DNA of 58,136 bases from a bacterium (GTDB taxonomy: Bacteria > Oederibacteriota > PGYV01): the NCBI GenBank assembly GCA_029565735.1, contig JAKQNO010000102.1, positions 1 to 58,136 of the forward strand, read 5' to 3'. Each line of letters opens with the position of its first letter. The first letter of the stretch is position 1. The position numbers and the translations under genes were made by a program. Of this stretch, positions 7,709 through 16,714 are shown in pieces. A model generated the notes under the pieces. It saw only the letters and a program-made list of their open reading frames with translations. It was not told where the DNA came from and did not search any database.

Positions 7709-8932
7709 ATGGCGGAAAAAATTACGGTTAACGACAAACACGAACTTAACGTACCTGACAACCCGATTATATGTTTTATTGAAGGGGACGGAATAGGGCC
7801 CGATATCTGGCGCGCCACAAAATCTGTCGTGGACGCGGCTGTTGAAATTGCCTACAACGGCGCAAGAAAGATAGAATGGAAAGAGATACTTGCGGGCGAA
7901 AAGGCAAAAAACGCGGTTGATTCATACCTTCCGGAAGAGACAATAGACGCAATAAAAGAATACACGGTTGCGATAAAAGGGCCGCTTACAACGCCCATCG
8001 GCGGCGGCATACGCAGCATTAACGTGACTTTAAGGCAGCGCCTTGACCTGTTTGCCTGCATAAGGCCTGTAAGGTATTTTCAGGGAGTTGACTCCCCTGT
8101 TAAAAAGCCGCAGGAATTAAATGTTGTTATTTACCGCGAGAACACGGAAGACGTGTATTCCGGAATTGAATGGGAAGCCGGAAGCGAAGACGCGAAAAAA
8201 GTTATTTCTTTTATCAACAACACCTTTAACAAGACCATCCTTTCCGAAAGCGGAATAGGCATAAAGCCCATGAGCGAATTCGGCACAAGGCGCCTGATGC
8301 GCATGGCGATACAGCACGCGTTAAAGAACAATAAAAAATCAATCACCATAGTGCACAAAGGCAATATCATGAAATTTACGGAAGGCGCTTTTGCAAAATG
8401 GTGCTACCGCGAAGCAGAGGAAAACTTCAAAGATGTGATTGTAAAAGAATCAGATGTTTCTGCCGGCGCTTCAACAGACGGCAAGATACTGATAAAAGAC
8501 AGGATAGCGGACGCTATGTTCCAGCAGATTCTGTTAAGGCCTTCGGAATATGACATTATCATCACTCCCAACTTAAACGGCGATTACCTGTCAGACGCGG
8601 CAGCCGCTCAGGTGGGCGGCCTTGGAATGGCTCCCGGCGCCAATATCGGCAAATACGCGGTATTTGAAGCAACACACGGAACCGCGCCAAAGTATACGAA
8701 TCTGGATAAAGTAAACCCCGGTTCGCTTATGCTGTCGGCAGTAATGATGCTTGAACACATTGGCTGGCCCGAAGCAGGCAAACTTACCATTGACGGAATT
8801 GAACGCACCATTTCAAATAAGACGGTCACATACGACCTTGCGCGCCAGATGGAAGGCGCAACAGAACTTAAATGCTCTGAATACGGAAATAAAATAATAG
8901 AAAACATGAAGCTGATTTCACAGGGACATTAA
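7709..8932 (+). CDS. icd: isocitrate dehydrogenase (NADP+)
   Basis: 407 residues, close to the E. coli Icd length. Oxidative decarboxylation of isocitrate to 2-oxoglutarate, cytosolic. The substrate loop [20 protein letters not shown] (91-110) contains S103, equivalent to the Ser phosphorylated by AceK in enterics. NADP-specific residues appear conserved: HGTAPKY, DKVNPG, and the Tyr and Arg of VTYDLAR. It starts 2 bp after the citrate synthase stop and is surely cotranscribed. A 170-bp word-repeat block separates it from mdh. Confidence 0.95.
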   Translation: MAEKITVNDKHELNVPDNPIICFIEGDGIGPDIWRATKSVVDAAVEIAYNGARKIEWKEILAGEKAKNAVDSYLPEETIDAIKEYTVAIKGPLTTPIGGGIRSINVTLRQRLDLFACIRPVRYFQGVDSPVKKPQELNVVIYRENTEDVYSGIEWEAGSEDAKKVISFINNTFNKTILSESGIGIKPMSEFGTRRLMRMAIQHALKNNKKSITIVHKGNIMKFTEGAFAKWCYREAEENFKDVIVKESDVSAGASTDGKILIKDRIADAMFQQILLRPSEYDIIITPNLNGDYLSDAAAAQVGGLGMAPGANIGKYAVFEATHGTAPKYTNLDKVNPGSLMLSAVMMLEHIGWPEAGKLTIDGIERTISNKTVTYDLARQMEGATELKCSEYGNKIIENMKLISQGH

Positions 8933-8936
8933 TAAC

Positions 8937-9112
8937 AACTGACAAGTAACAAATAACAAGTGACAAGTTGCAAGTTGCAACTTACAAGTTACAAGTTAAA
9001 AATAACAAGTTACAAGTATCAGGTTAAAGTACAAGTTTTCAGCTGCAACTTGTTAGCTGTTAGCTGTCAGTTGTCAACTGTAACCTGTCAGCTGTAACCT
9101 GTTACTTATCTT
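8937..9112. repeat. ACAAGTT / AACTTGT word block between icd and mdh (family F)
   Basis: First half (about 8938-9010) is a run of words such as GACAAGTAACAA and CAAGTTACAAGTT. Second half (about 9040-9112) is built of the opposite-strand words (AACTTGTTAGCTGTTAGC, CTGTAACCTGT). The two halves are imperfect reverse complements and could form a long irregular hairpin in the middle of the TCA transcript. No ORF or RNA family recognised. Confidence 0.75.
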
Positions 9113-9133
9113 AAATACGGAGGATTTATCATT

Positions 9134-10066
9134 ATGAAACCAAAAATAGGAATTGTTGGCGCCGGCAACGTGGGCGCGTCAGTGGCGCATATATCGCTTA
9201 TGAGAAACCTTGGCGATATTTACCTGCTGGACCTTTACGCCGACCTTGCAAAAGGCAAAGCAATAGACTTAAACCAGAGCAAGTTTCTGCTTGGTTCTGA
9301 CTGCGCCGTTGAAGGCGGCGGCGACTACGCGAAAATAGCGGGCTGCGACTATGTTGTTGTGACGGCCGGCCTTGCAAGAAAACCCGGAATGTCGCGCGAC
9401 GACCTTCTTTTTGCCAACTTTGACATAATAAAGGGCGTTGCAAACGAACTTAAAAAATCAAAAAAGAACCCCATTGTAATAGTTGTTTCCAACCCGCTTG
9501 ATGTTATGGCTTACACCATGCAGAAAGTAACGGGCTTCCCCAAAGAACGCGTTATAGGCATGGCGGGCGTGCTTGACACATACAGGTTCCTTCACTTTAT
9601 ACAGGGCGCAACCGGTGCCGCAGCTGACAATATGCAGTCAATGATACTTGGAAGCCACGGCGATACAATGGTTCCGCTTTTATCGCATACTTTTGTAAAC
9701 GGCGAAGCGCTTGATGCCATAATGCCGGCTGCAGACGCGGCCGCGCTTGCGGATAAAGCCGCAAACGGCGGCGCCGAAATAGTGGCGCTGTTAAAGACAG
9801 GCAGCGCGTATTACGCGCCCGCGGCGTCTGTCGTTAAGATGCTGGAATCCATTATTCAGGACAAAAAAACCGTTATTCCCTGTTCTGTTTCTGCTGACGG
9901 CAATTACGGCATTAACGGGATTTATGTGGGATTGCCCGCCGTGCTTGGCAAAAACGGCGTTGAAAAAATAGCGCAGTTAAAAATAAGCGCGGCCGAAACG
10001 GAAAAACTTAAAAAATCAGCATCTGCAATTAAAGAACAGATTGACAAGATAGAATCCCGTTTTTAA
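9134..10066 (+). CDS. mdh: malate dehydrogenase, LDH-like type (NAD+)
   Basis: 310 residues. Interconverts malate and oxaloacetate. Rossmann motif GIVGAGNVG (6-14) with D33 at the end of the second strand, indicating NAD. Active-site residues are visible: R82 and R88 (ARKPGMSR) for the carboxylates, D148 and R151 (GVLDTYRF), and the proton-relay H175 (GSHGD). Arg rather than Gln at the substrate position marks malate rather than lactate dehydrogenase. ATG with GGAGG upstream. Follows icd across the repeat block and precedes the fumarase genes by 11 bp. Confidence 0.95.
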   Translation: MKPKIGIVGAGNVGASVAHISLMRNLGDIYLLDLYADLAKGKAIDLNQSKFLLGSDCAVEGGGDYAKIAGCDYVVVTAGLARKPGMSRDDLLFANFDIIKGVANELKKSKKNPIVIVVSNPLDVMAYTMQKVTGFPKERVIGMAGVLDTYRFLHFIQGATGAAADNMQSMILGSHGDTMVPLLSHTFVNGEALDAIMPAADAAALADKAANGGAEIVALLKTGSAYYAPAASVVKMLESIIQDKKTVIPCSVSADGNYGINGIYVGLPAVLGKNGVEKIAQLKISAAETEKLKKSASAIKEQIDKIESRF

Positions 10067-10077
10067 AGGATGTTAAA

Positions 10078-10914
10078 TTGAGGCTTATACGTTCGGAAAA
10101 GATTTCAGAGGCGGTTGAACAGCTTGTAATTGACGCCAATTACTTTCTGCCTTACGACATTGTCTCCGCGGTGAAAGAAGCTGCCGGCGAAGAAAAAGAA
10201 AGAAAGGCAAAAAACGTCCTTTATAAAATCGTGGAAAATTACAAGACCGCCAAAAAAGGCGAATACCCGCTTTGCCAGGACACAGGCATTGTGGTCGCCT
10301 TTCTGGAAGTCGGCAACGACGTAAAAATAGAGGGCGATGTCTATAAAGCCGTAAACCGCGGGGTGGAAAACGGCTATAAAAAAGGGTTCTTAAGAAAATC
10401 AGTCGCCGACCCTTTGACAAGAAAAAACACCGGCACCAACACGCCCTGCGTTGTGCATACTGAAATTAAACCCGGCAACACGCTTAAGATTACAATTATG
10501 ACAAAAGGCGCGGGCGCTGAAAACAAATCAGCGGTAAAAATGCTTACGCCCGCCGACGGCGAAGAAGGAATAATAAACTTTGTGACCGAAACAGTTAAAA
10601 AGGCCGGCGCTTCCGCCTGCCCGCCTTATATAATAGGAATAGGCATCGGCGGCAACCTGGAACGCGCGCCTTACCTTGCAAAAAAAGCGCTTCTGCGCGA
10701 AATAGGCTCTGCAAACACAAACAAGGAAGCCGCGGCGCTGGAAAAAAAGATATTTAAACTTTTAAACAAGCTTAACATAGGGCCGCTTGGTTTTGGCGGA
10801 ATGACCACCGCGTTATCCGTAATGGTGGAAACATTCCCCTGCCATATAGCAAGTTTGCCCGTTGCGGTTAATGTCCAGTGCCATTCATCAAGGCATAAAT
10901 CTATAACAATATAG
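10078..10914 (+). CDS. class I fumarate hydratase, alpha subunit
   Basis: 278 residues. N-terminal catalytic half of the [4Fe-4S] fumarase (FumA/TtdA family), here a separate subunit. The three expected cluster ligands are visible: C66 (PLCQDTG), C181 (ACPPYIIG) and C268 (VQCHSSRH). Such enzymes are oxygen-sensitive, which agrees with an anaerobic lifestyle. The start is TTG at 10078 behind AAAGGA; no ATG fits. The beta subunit follows after 18 bp. It could in principle be an L(+)-tartrate dehydratase, but the malate dehydrogenase next door favours fumarase. Confidence 0.92.
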   Translation: MRLIRSEKISEAVEQLVIDANYFLPYDIVSAVKEAAGEEKERKAKNVLYKIVENYKTAKKGEYPLCQDTGIVVAFLEVGNDVKIEGDVYKAVNRGVENGYKKGFLRKSVADPLTRKNTGTNTPCVVHTEIKPGNTLKITIMTKGAGAENKSAVKMLTPADGEEGIINFVTETVKKAGASACPPYIIGIGIGGNLERAPYLAKKALLREIGSANTNKEAAALEKKIFKLLNKLNIGPLGFGGMTTALSVMVETFPCHIASLPVAVNVQCHSSRHKSITI

Positions 10915-10932
10915 TTTTCACCGGAGGATGTT

Positions 10933-11469
10933 TTGAAAAAGATTAACGCGCCGCTTGACGCGGAGACAATAGACGACTTAACAGCGGGAGACGAAGTCCT
11001 TATCTCCGGCACCATATACACCATGCGCGACGCGGCGCACGCCAGAATAGCGGAAATGCTGGCAAAAAAGGAAAAACTGCCGCTTGATTTTAAGAATCAG
11101 GTGATATATTACTGCGGCCCTACGCCTGCCCGCGAAGGCAATGCCATAGGCTCGTGCGGCCCCACCACTTCATCAAGGATGGATAAATTTACGCCTATGC
11201 TTCTGGAACTTGGCATCAAGGGAATGATAGGCAAAGGCGAACGCTCCACCGTTGTTAAAGACGCCATCGCAAAAAATAAAGCGGTTTATTTCTCGGCACT
11301 GGGCGGCCTTGGCGCGGAATACGCCAGGTCGGTTGAAAAATCAGAAATTATCGCTTTTCCGGAGCTTGGCCCCGAAGCAATATATAAACTGGAAGTTGAG
11401 GATTTTTACGCGGTTGTAATAGATGATATTAAAGGAAACGATTTATACTCCATGTTTCACTTCAGCTGA
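10933..11469 (+). CDS. class I fumarate hydratase, beta subunit
   Basis: 178 residues. Corresponds to the C-terminal half of single-chain class I fumarases. The opening (INAPLDAETIDDLTAGDEVL) and the signatures YYCGPTP, GSCGPTTSSRMD and GKGERS are typical. TTG start with GGAGG five bases upstream; an ATG inside the ribosome site is out of frame. Together with the alpha subunit it should hydrate fumarate to malate. The stop overlaps, tail to tail by 8 bp, the convergent YkgJ-like gene. Confidence 0.92.
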   Translation: MKKINAPLDAETIDDLTAGDEVLISGTIYTMRDAAHARIAEMLAKKEKLPLDFKNQVIYYCGPTPAREGNAIGSCGPTTSSRMDKFTPMLLELGIKGMIGKGERSTVVKDAIAKNKAVYFSALGGLGAEYARSVEKSEIIAFPELGPEAIYKLEVEDFYAVVIDDIKGNDLYSMFHFS

Positions 11470-11839
11470 TTATTATTTCGCCCATCTCCCTGCACCCTTT
11501 ACAGTAACTTTTCGCGTATTCCCATTCGTCATTATCACCGGTTATCATGTCCCAGTACGGGAAAGAACTGCACTGGACCGGCCTTGCCTGATAAATTCCG
11601 CATTTGCCGTTCTTTAAAAAGATACAGGAGCTGTTAACGCCCGAGGGCAGCACTCTTCCTATATTATGCACCCACCGCACGTATTTGTCCCTGAACTGTT
11701 TTTCCGTCATTTTAAGGTGCCGGCTTATATTTTTGATGTCAGTATTGCTGACGTGAATGTAACCTTCCACCTTGCAGCACTTGCCGCAGGCTTTGCATTT
11801 GAAATTCTTATTGAACTTTCTTCTTTTAACTTTCTTCAT
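11462..11839 (-). CDS. YkgJ-family cysteine-cluster protein
   Basis: 125 residues from MKKVKRRKFN. The N-terminal CKACGKCCK, the central CIFLKNGKCGIY, and the later RPVQCSSFP and YCKGC reproduce the Cys pattern of the YkgJ/UPF0153 family, which probably binds a zinc or iron-sulfur cluster; the biochemical role is unknown. The ORF opens 11 codons earlier at a GTG, but the only good ribosome site (AGGAGG) lies inside that stretch, favouring the ATG at 11839 with an 11-nt spacing. Confidence 0.85.
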   Translation of the reverse strand: MKKVKRRKFNKNFKCKACGKCCKVEGYIHVSNTDIKNISRHLKMTEKQFRDKYVRWVHNIGRVLPSGVNSSCIFLKNGKCGIYQARPVQCSSFPYWDMITGDNDEWEYAKSYCKGCREMGEIIIS

Positions 11840-11934
11840 AAACAGCAAATCCTCCTGAATGATATTATCCACAATATCACAGGGAGGATTTAAAAGTACA
11901 GAGGGATTTTTATATTGTTTTGTTTTTATCGTGG

Positions 11935-11996
11935 AGACGCATCATGATGCGTCTAAGGTTTCCTGTTTTTAAAAACAAGGCACAATACATTGCGCC
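11935..11996. repeat. two short palindromes in the 11884-12024 gap
   Basis: 11935-11954 is the perfect 20-bp palindrome AGACGCATCATGATGCGTCT. It is followed at 11979-11996 by an imperfect one (GGCACAATA / CATTGCGCC). Both resemble the REP-like stems of families A and B in size and in beginning with a GC-rich arm, but they lack the CTACCA tail. Confidence 0.7.
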
Positions 11997-12027
11997 TCTG
12001 TATTAAAATACACATACTGACAATAAA

Positions 12028-12063
12028 AAAACCGCGGGCTCATGTATTGCTTATGCCGCGGCT
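12028..12063 (-). terminator. probable terminator of the 12115-12738 gene
   Basis: On the minus strand a stem with CCGCGG arms and a short inner CAT/ATG pairing is followed by TTTTTTATT. It lies about 50 bases after the stop codon. Confidence 0.55.
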
Positions 12064-12114
12064 TTCTTATTTACCCGCTCAACGCTTGTCTTACACACTC
12101 ACAGTCTGTCTGTA

Positions 12115-12738
12115 TTACATCAATACATTTATAAACCTGAATAAACCCGAGACAACCGGATTTTTTATGATTCTGCCGAAATACCCTTCTTTATACAGCC
12201 CGGATACCGCAAAGTACATAAAACCGGCAAACGCTGCAAAAAACGCGGCCCAAAGCACCCTGCATACTACTGTTAAAAAAAGCGCCCACTCCGGCAGCCT
12301 GTAATCTTTGCCTGATACCGATTTAATTACACTGCCCACAAATTCATCCGCCTGCCCGAATATTCTCCACGACCCTTCCGGCAAACTGCCGGACATTGCG
12401 CCGTCTTTTATGCGCGCCGCGCTTTTCATTATTTCATCAATGGCATTTTTATTTTCCGGCATTGCGGCTGCAAAATAAACAAGCGATTTTTCCACTTTAT
12501 CAAAACTTTCCCTGGCCGCGTCCGGCATTACCGGGCCTGCAGCCTGAATTGACGCCAGTTGGGATATGTTTTTTCTTAACATAATTGCTTCGGAATATAT
12601 TTTTTTATCCAGCGCCGCCTGATTGCTGATTTTATCTTCTTTCATTGATATAACAATATTTGATGCCGCGGAGAATAAAACTGCCGCCGTAAAAAACACC
12701 GCCAGAAATTTCAGTTTTTTTGTGTTCTTATTATCCAT
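12115..12738 (-). CDS. membrane protein of unknown function
   Basis: 207 residues. N-terminal membrane segment at about 10-30, an alpha-helical middle part of roughly 110 residues, and a second long hydrophobic stretch at about 150-182, followed by a short basic tail. This two-helix topology with a periplasmic helical domain is reminiscent of sensor or chemoreceptor ligand domains, but no HAMP or signalling domain follows, so no function is assigned. Start ATG with a GGAG-type site upstream. It stands alone between a palindrome-rich gap and an acetyltransferase on the same strand. Confidence 0.65.
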   Translation of the reverse strand: MDNKNTKKLKFLAVFFTAAVLFSAASNIVISMKEDKISNQAALDKKIYSEAIMLRKNISQLASIQAAGPVMPDAARESFDKVEKSLVYFAAAMPENKNAIDEIMKSAARIKDGAMSGSLPEGSWRIFGQADEFVGSVIKSVSGKDYRLPEWALFLTVVCRVLWAAFFAAFAGFMYFAVSGLYKEGYFGRIIKNPVVSGLFRFINVLM

Positions 12739-12917
12739 GTTTACTCCTCCATATTTGCCGTATACATGGATATAAGCATTATTTATGCCGAAATTTTTGC
12801 CTGATTTTAAAGGGTTTTCAGAAGTTAAATTATTACCTTTTGTCTTAATTTCTGTAAATACTGTCCTGATTTTATGACACTTATTTCGTTTTCTGTATTT
12901 AAAAAAAGCCGAGATTA

Positions 12918-13424
12918 TTAAATAAATTTCTCCATAATATAATCATCCATAATAAACCCGCCGCCTATCTCTTTTATTACTTCACGGACTTTCATGTATC
13001 CCATTTTTTCATACGCTTTTATGGAATTTTTATTGTTTTTGTGAACGTTTAAAAATATCCTTGTAAGGCCCAGCTCTGCCGCCCTTTTTTCCGCGAACTC
13101 ATTCATGAATTTGCCGTAACCCTTATTCCTTAATCTGTTCACGACATACAGCTTGCTTAAATACATCGCCTCTTTTTTATTATCAAGCGCAAGATATCCC
13201 GCGTCAGAGCCGTTGACCGAAAGAATGTAGTATTCAACGCCGTCCTGAATTTCTTTGGTTATCTGCGCTTCGGACTGATAGGTTTCAAGCATGTACTTAA
13301 CCTGCGCTTCGCCGATTATGGGAGTGTAATGTTCCGGCCATATATCATTAATAAGGGCTATAATCCTGCCTGTGTGTTCTTTGCCTTTCGCCCTTATCAG
13401 TGTCGGTTTTCCGCTGCCGGACAT
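12918..13424 (-). CDS. GNAT N-acetyltransferase
   Basis: 168 residues. The acetyl-CoA pyrophosphate loop is visible as RLRNKGYGKFM, and NVHKNNKNSIKAYEKMGY is the typical final motif of GNAT enzymes. The substrate is unknown. Its ATG shares one base with the stop of glgB (TAATG), so translation is probably coupled to the branching enzyme. The pairing with glgB may be incidental operon packing. Confidence 0.9.
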   Translation of the reverse strand: MSGSGKPTLIRAKGKEHTGRIIALINDIWPEHYTPIIGEAQVKYMLETYQSEAQITKEIQDGVEYYILSVNGSDAGYLALDNKKEAMYLSKLYVVNRLRNKGYGKFMNEFAEKRAAELGLTRIFLNVHKNNKNSIKAYEKMGYMKVREVIKEIGGGFIMDDYIMEKFI

Positions 13425-15346
13425 TACGGCCTGCGTTTAAACGCCACCACGCCCAAAGGCGGCAAAGTGACAGAAAGGGATTTTCCCATGCCGTTCCACG
13501 GCATGTCCTGCGAATGTACACCCCCCATATTGCCCTGATTGCTTCCCCAGTATTCATGCGAATCAGAGTTAAAAATCTCCTCCCAGAATCCGCCGTCAGG
13601 GACGCCTACAATATAGTTTGACCTTAAAACAGGGGTCAGATTGCATATGACCACAATGGAATCGTCAATAAACAGTTCATTTTTTCTTACAAAAGACAAA
13701 ACAGAATCTTCGTAATTTCCGCAGTCCAGCCACTGAAAGCCAGTCCAGTCGTGTTCGTGTTTATTTAACGCCGGCTCGCTTACATAAAGTTCATTAAGCC
13801 GTTTTACCATTTTTTTCACGCCGTCGTGGTTATAATAGCCGGCAGCGTTCCAGTTTAAACTTACGTTCACGTTCCATTCTTCCCACTGTCCGAATTCATC
13901 GCCCATAAACAGCATCTTTTTCCCGGGATGGAACCACATGTATGATAAAAGCGCGCGCAGGTTGGCGAATTTCTGCCAGTCATCGCCGGGCATTTTTCTT
14001 ATAAGCGAACCCTTCATATGCACCACTTCATCGTGTGACAGCGGCAGCATGAAATTTTCCGTAAACGCGTACATCATTGAAAATGTAAGGCTGTTCTGGT
14101 GCCATTTTCTGTAAACAGGGTCCTTTGAAAAATATGAAAGCGTGTCGTTCATCCACCCCATGTTCCATTTAAAGCCGAACCCCAGCCCTCCCGAATAAAG
14201 CGGCCTTGTTACCATGGGCCAGGATGTTGATTCTTCGGCTATCGTCTGCACGTCCGGGTACTCTTTATAAACGGTTTCGTTGAATTTCTTTAAGAAATCA
14301 ATTGCTTCTATGTTTTCCCTGCCGCCAAATTTATTGGGTATCCATTCCCCTTCCTTGCGCGAATAATCAAGATAAAGCATTGAAGCAACCGCGTCAACGC
14401 GCAGGCCGTCCACATGATATTTGTCCAGCCAGAACAGGGCGTTTGAAATTAAAAAGTTTTTAACTTCGTGCCTGCCGTAATTGAATATGGCGGAGCCCCA
14501 GTCGGGATGAAAGCCCTGGCGCGGGTCCGCGTGTTCATACAGGTGCGTGCCGTCAAAATACATAAGGCCGTATTCATCAGACGGAAAGTGCGAAGGCACC
14601 CAGTCAAGAATAACGCCGATGCCGTTTTTGTGCATATATTCCACAAAATACATAAAATCCTGCGGGGTGCCGTAGCGCGAAGTCGGCGCGTAAAAACCAA
14701 CCACCTGATATCCCCATGACCCGAAGAACGGGTGTTCCATGACAGGCATAAGTTCCACGTGGGTAAAACCCATGTATTTGCAGTAATCGGCCAGCTGATG
14801 CGCGGTTTCTTTGTAACCAAGCGATTCGGCCCCGTCCCCTGTCTTGCGCCAGCTTCCAAGGTGAACTTCGTAAATTGACATGGGAGAATTTAACCCGTTA
14901 TTTTTATGCCGGTTCTTCATCCATTCATCATCCGACCATTCATAATCCGTATCCCATATAACGGAAGCCGTCTTGGGCGCTATTTCCCAGGACAGGCCAA
15001 ACGGATCGCCCTTGTCCGCGCGGTAATCATTATGATGGCTTACAATGTGATATTTATAAATTTCTCCTTTGCCTATGCCCGGAATAAAGCCTTCCCAGAT
15101 GCCGGAATTGTCCCAGCGCATTGTAAGGGGGTGCTGTGTGGAATCCCATCCGTTAAAATTGCCAATGACAGAAACGTGTTTGGCGTTGGGAGCCCATACG
15201 GCAAAACTGACTCCGGTTTCCCCGTTTACAGTTCTGACATGGGACCCCATCTTTTCATAAAGGCGGAAATGATTGCCTTCCTTATAAAGGTACACGTCGT
15301 GTTCCGTAAATTCTGAAACTCCGTGAACTACTTTTCCGGCGGCCAT
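13424..15346 (-). CDS. glgB: 1,4-alpha-glucan branching enzyme
   Basis: 640 residues. Forms alpha-1,6 branches in glycogen. An N-terminal CBM48 region (about 40-130, [20 protein letters not shown]) precedes the GH13 barrel (about 155-540) and a C-terminal beta domain. Catalytic residues can be seen: nucleophile D318 (GLRVDAV), acid/base E371 (IAEEST), transition-state D439 (LSHDEV). The length matches the shorter GlgB class without the extra N-terminal module. AAGGAG lies upstream of the ATG. No other glycogen gene is in the window, so synthesis and breakdown must be encoded elsewhere. Confidence 0.96.
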   Translation of the reverse strand: MAAGKVVHGVSEFTEHDVYLYKEGNHFRLYEKMGSHVRTVNGETGVSFAVWAPNAKHVSVIGNFNGWDSTQHPLTMRWDNSGIWEGFIPGIGKGEIYKYHIVSHHNDYRADKGDPFGLSWEIAPKTASVIWDTDYEWSDDEWMKNRHKNNGLNSPMSIYEVHLGSWRKTGDGAESLGYKETAHQLADYCKYMGFTHVELMPVMEHPFFGSWGYQVVGFYAPTSRYGTPQDFMYFVEYMHKNGIGVILDWVPSHFPSDEYGLMYFDGTHLYEHADPRQGFHPDWGSAIFNYGRHEVKNFLISNALFWLDKYHVDGLRVDAVASMLYLDYSRKEGEWIPNKFGGRENIEAIDFLKKFNETVYKEYPDVQTIAEESTSWPMVTRPLYSGGLGFGFKWNMGWMNDTLSYFSKDPVYRKWHQNSLTFSMMYAFTENFMLPLSHDEVVHMKGSLIRKMPGDDWQKFANLRALLSYMWFHPGKKMLFMGDEFGQWEEWNVNVSLNWNAAGYYNHDGVKKMVKRLNELYVSEPALNKHEHDWTGFQWLDCGNYEDSVLSFVRKNELFIDDSIVVICNLTPVLRSNYIVGVPDGGFWEEIFNSDSHEYWGSNQGNMGGVHSQDMPWNGMGKSLSVTLPPLGVVAFKRRP

Positions 15347-15417
15347 ATGAAACTCCTTGAGGTGATATATTTAAATATTATACTTATTATACAACACCTT
15401 AAACGGATGTTAAACAT

Positions 15418-15455
15418 AAAAAGCCGCGGCAGAAATATTTCCGCCGCGGCTTTTT
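15418..15455 (-). terminator. rho-independent terminator after the 15467-16270 gene
   Basis: Stem GCCGCGGC / GCCGCGGC (15423-15430 and 15443-15450) with a 12-base loop, flanked by A5 and T5. It can act in both directions. The identical stem is used in the terminator at 29653-29693. Confidence 0.85.
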
Positions 15456-15466
15456 AATTTAACGGT

Positions 15467-16270
15467 TTACTTTATGCCCAGTTCCTTCACCCTTGCTTCA
15501 CACATCCCTTTTGTCTTTAAGTCCTGCCAGTACAACTCCGCGGAAACCGGAGCGGCAAGCACCTCTTTAAATAATACTGCCGCCTTCTCTTTTTCATTTG
15601 TGTCATTCATTGCATCTGCAAGAAAAAACTTTGCTATCATGGAATTTTCAAGTTTTAACGCTTCCGCAAGCAGTTCTTTTGCCTTGTTTTTGTCAGGCCA
15701 TGTAATTACAAAAGGAATGTTCGGGGCTTTCCAGTGAAGCCTTCCCAGAACAAGCAAAGCCGCGCTTTTATTTGGGCCGTCAAATTTTATCGCTTTTTCG
15801 CTGTACTTTTTTATCTTGTCAGCCATGCCGTTTGAAGCTGATTCAAAAAGGTCGGATATGTCGCCTTTTCTTGCCCACATAAGCGCAAGGCAGTAATTGT
15901 AAACCTCTGATTTTTCCGGGTCAAGACCGCTTTTTTCTATAAGCGTTATGACATCCGCGTAAGCCTTCTTCTTTTCATCCACGGTTCCTATATCCATATG
16001 ATGGTACTTATAGTTGGCGTATTGTGCCAGCTGATAATAAACATTTTCGGGCAGGCCTTCTTTACCCGCAGTTTCAGCCGCCTTTTTGTACATGGCATAA
16101 GCGGAATCAAGCAGTTTTACGGCTTCTTTAACATCTGTTACGGAATTAATTTTTGCCACTATCGCATCCGCCTGTGAAACAGGATCCACAGCCGCATCTT
16201 TCGCATAAGCATTAAACGCAGACAGTAAAAACATTACCGCAAGGACAATAACCGTTCCTGTTTTTTTCAT
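15467..16270 (-). CDS. exported helical-repeat protein, unknown function
   Basis: 267 residues from MKKTGTVIVLAVMFLLSAFN, a clear signal peptide ending AYA; AGGAGG lies just upstream, so the 13 preceding in-frame codons are ignored. The mature part is entirely alpha-helical with TPR-like spacing (for example EAVKLLDSAYAMYKKAAETA and KNKAKELLAEALKLENS). It resembles the periplasmic TatT-type helical subunits of some TRAP transporters, but no transporter genes are nearby, so that is only a suggestion. Single-gene unit, bounded by a terminator on its 3' side. Confidence 0.7.
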   Translation of the reverse strand: MKKTGTVIVLAVMFLLSAFNAYAKDAAVDPVSQADAIVAKINSVTDVKEAVKLLDSAYAMYKKAAETAGKEGLPENVYYQLAQYANYKYHHMDIGTVDEKKKAYADVITLIEKSGLDPEKSEVYNYCLALMWARKGDISDLFESASNGMADKIKKYSEKAIKFDGPNKSAALLVLGRLHWKAPNIPFVITWPDKNKAKELLAEALKLENSMIAKFFLADAMNDTNEKEKAAVLFKEVLAAPVSAELYWQDLKTKGMCEARVKELGIK

Positions 16271-16340
16271 AAAGCCTCCTGTGTGTTTTACACATTTTAC
16301 CCGCTTCATCCGGCAAAATCAAGCAGGAGGAATAAAAGCT

Positions 16341-16376
16341 GAGGGACGGATGCACGGAGGGACAGATGGACGGAAG
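16341..16376. repeat. GGACGGA word block (family D)
   Basis: GAGGGACGGATGCACGGA and following words. Almost the same string opens the block at 45350, and its reverse complement ends the block at 45580. Confidence 0.7.
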
Positions 16377-16423
16377 TAACGACCGCTATCGAAGATTCGA
16401 AATTTGAAAATTAAATAAAACCT

Positions 16424-16605
16424 ACAGGGGTTGGATGTGTTTTTTCAGCGTGTGCCGCGCAGGCAAAATACATATACGGCAGGGGCGCTTTAATGCCGCG
16501 CCGGTTGGAGCGAGCCTGCGAAGCGGAAATCCCCGGGCTTGCGCGAGTCTACGAGCGCAAGTGTTAGGGGACAGCTCGCGCTGAAAAAACACACCCAACC
16601 CCTGT
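16424..16605. repeat. 182-bp inverted-repeat element with 27-bp arms (MITE-like or structured RNA)
   Basis: Left arm 16424-16450 and right arm 16579-16605 are reverse complements at 26 of 27 positions by eye. The 128-bp interior is GC-rich and itself contains paired segments (GCCGCGC near 16455 against GCCGCGCC near 16495), plus the 66-bp element G at 16505-16570. No ORF is convincing inside. It fills much of the 444-bp gap between two leftward genes; the remainder holds family D, E and A repeats. I find no clear target duplication at the ends. Confidence 0.75.
16505..16570 (+). repeat. 66-bp element G, copy 1
   Basis: Starts TTGGAGCGAGCCTGCGAAGC and ends TTAGGGG. Contains a 7-bp stem CTTGCGC / GCGCAAG with a 10-base loop. 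The second copy, of equal length, is at 41101-41166 and about 58 of 66 bases agree. Confidence 0.8.
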
Positions 16606-16613
16606 GATGTCAG

Positions 16614-16683
16614 ACGCTTGGATGCTTAGAAACTTAGTAAAATTCCAAATCAACTGCCGCGCCCTAAAGGGACGCGCCTACCA
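16614..16683 (+). repeat. family E words followed by REP-like family A copy 3
   Basis: GACGCTTGGATGCTTAGA (family E, also at 24312-24350) is followed at 16658-16683 by an A-type palindrome with one arm changed (GCGCCCT / AGGGACGC) and the usual CTACCA tail. Confidence 0.7.
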
Positions 16684-16714
16684 CTGCGAAAACCTTAAAA
16701 AATACGGATTAAAA

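Noticed and set aside
10078-11469. Fumarase split by a frameshift
   Set aside because: Two-subunit class I fumarases are a normal form. Each gene has its own ribosome site and TTG start, and the junction lies at the natural domain border.
13424-13621. Small plus-strand ORFs at the glgB 3' end
   Set aside because: They overlap the conserved C-terminus of GlgB and lack ribosome sites or protein-like composition.
15365-15410. Promoter of glgB
   Set aside because: Two TATAAT-like boxes are present, but no acceptable -35 box at 16-18 bp; left uncalled.
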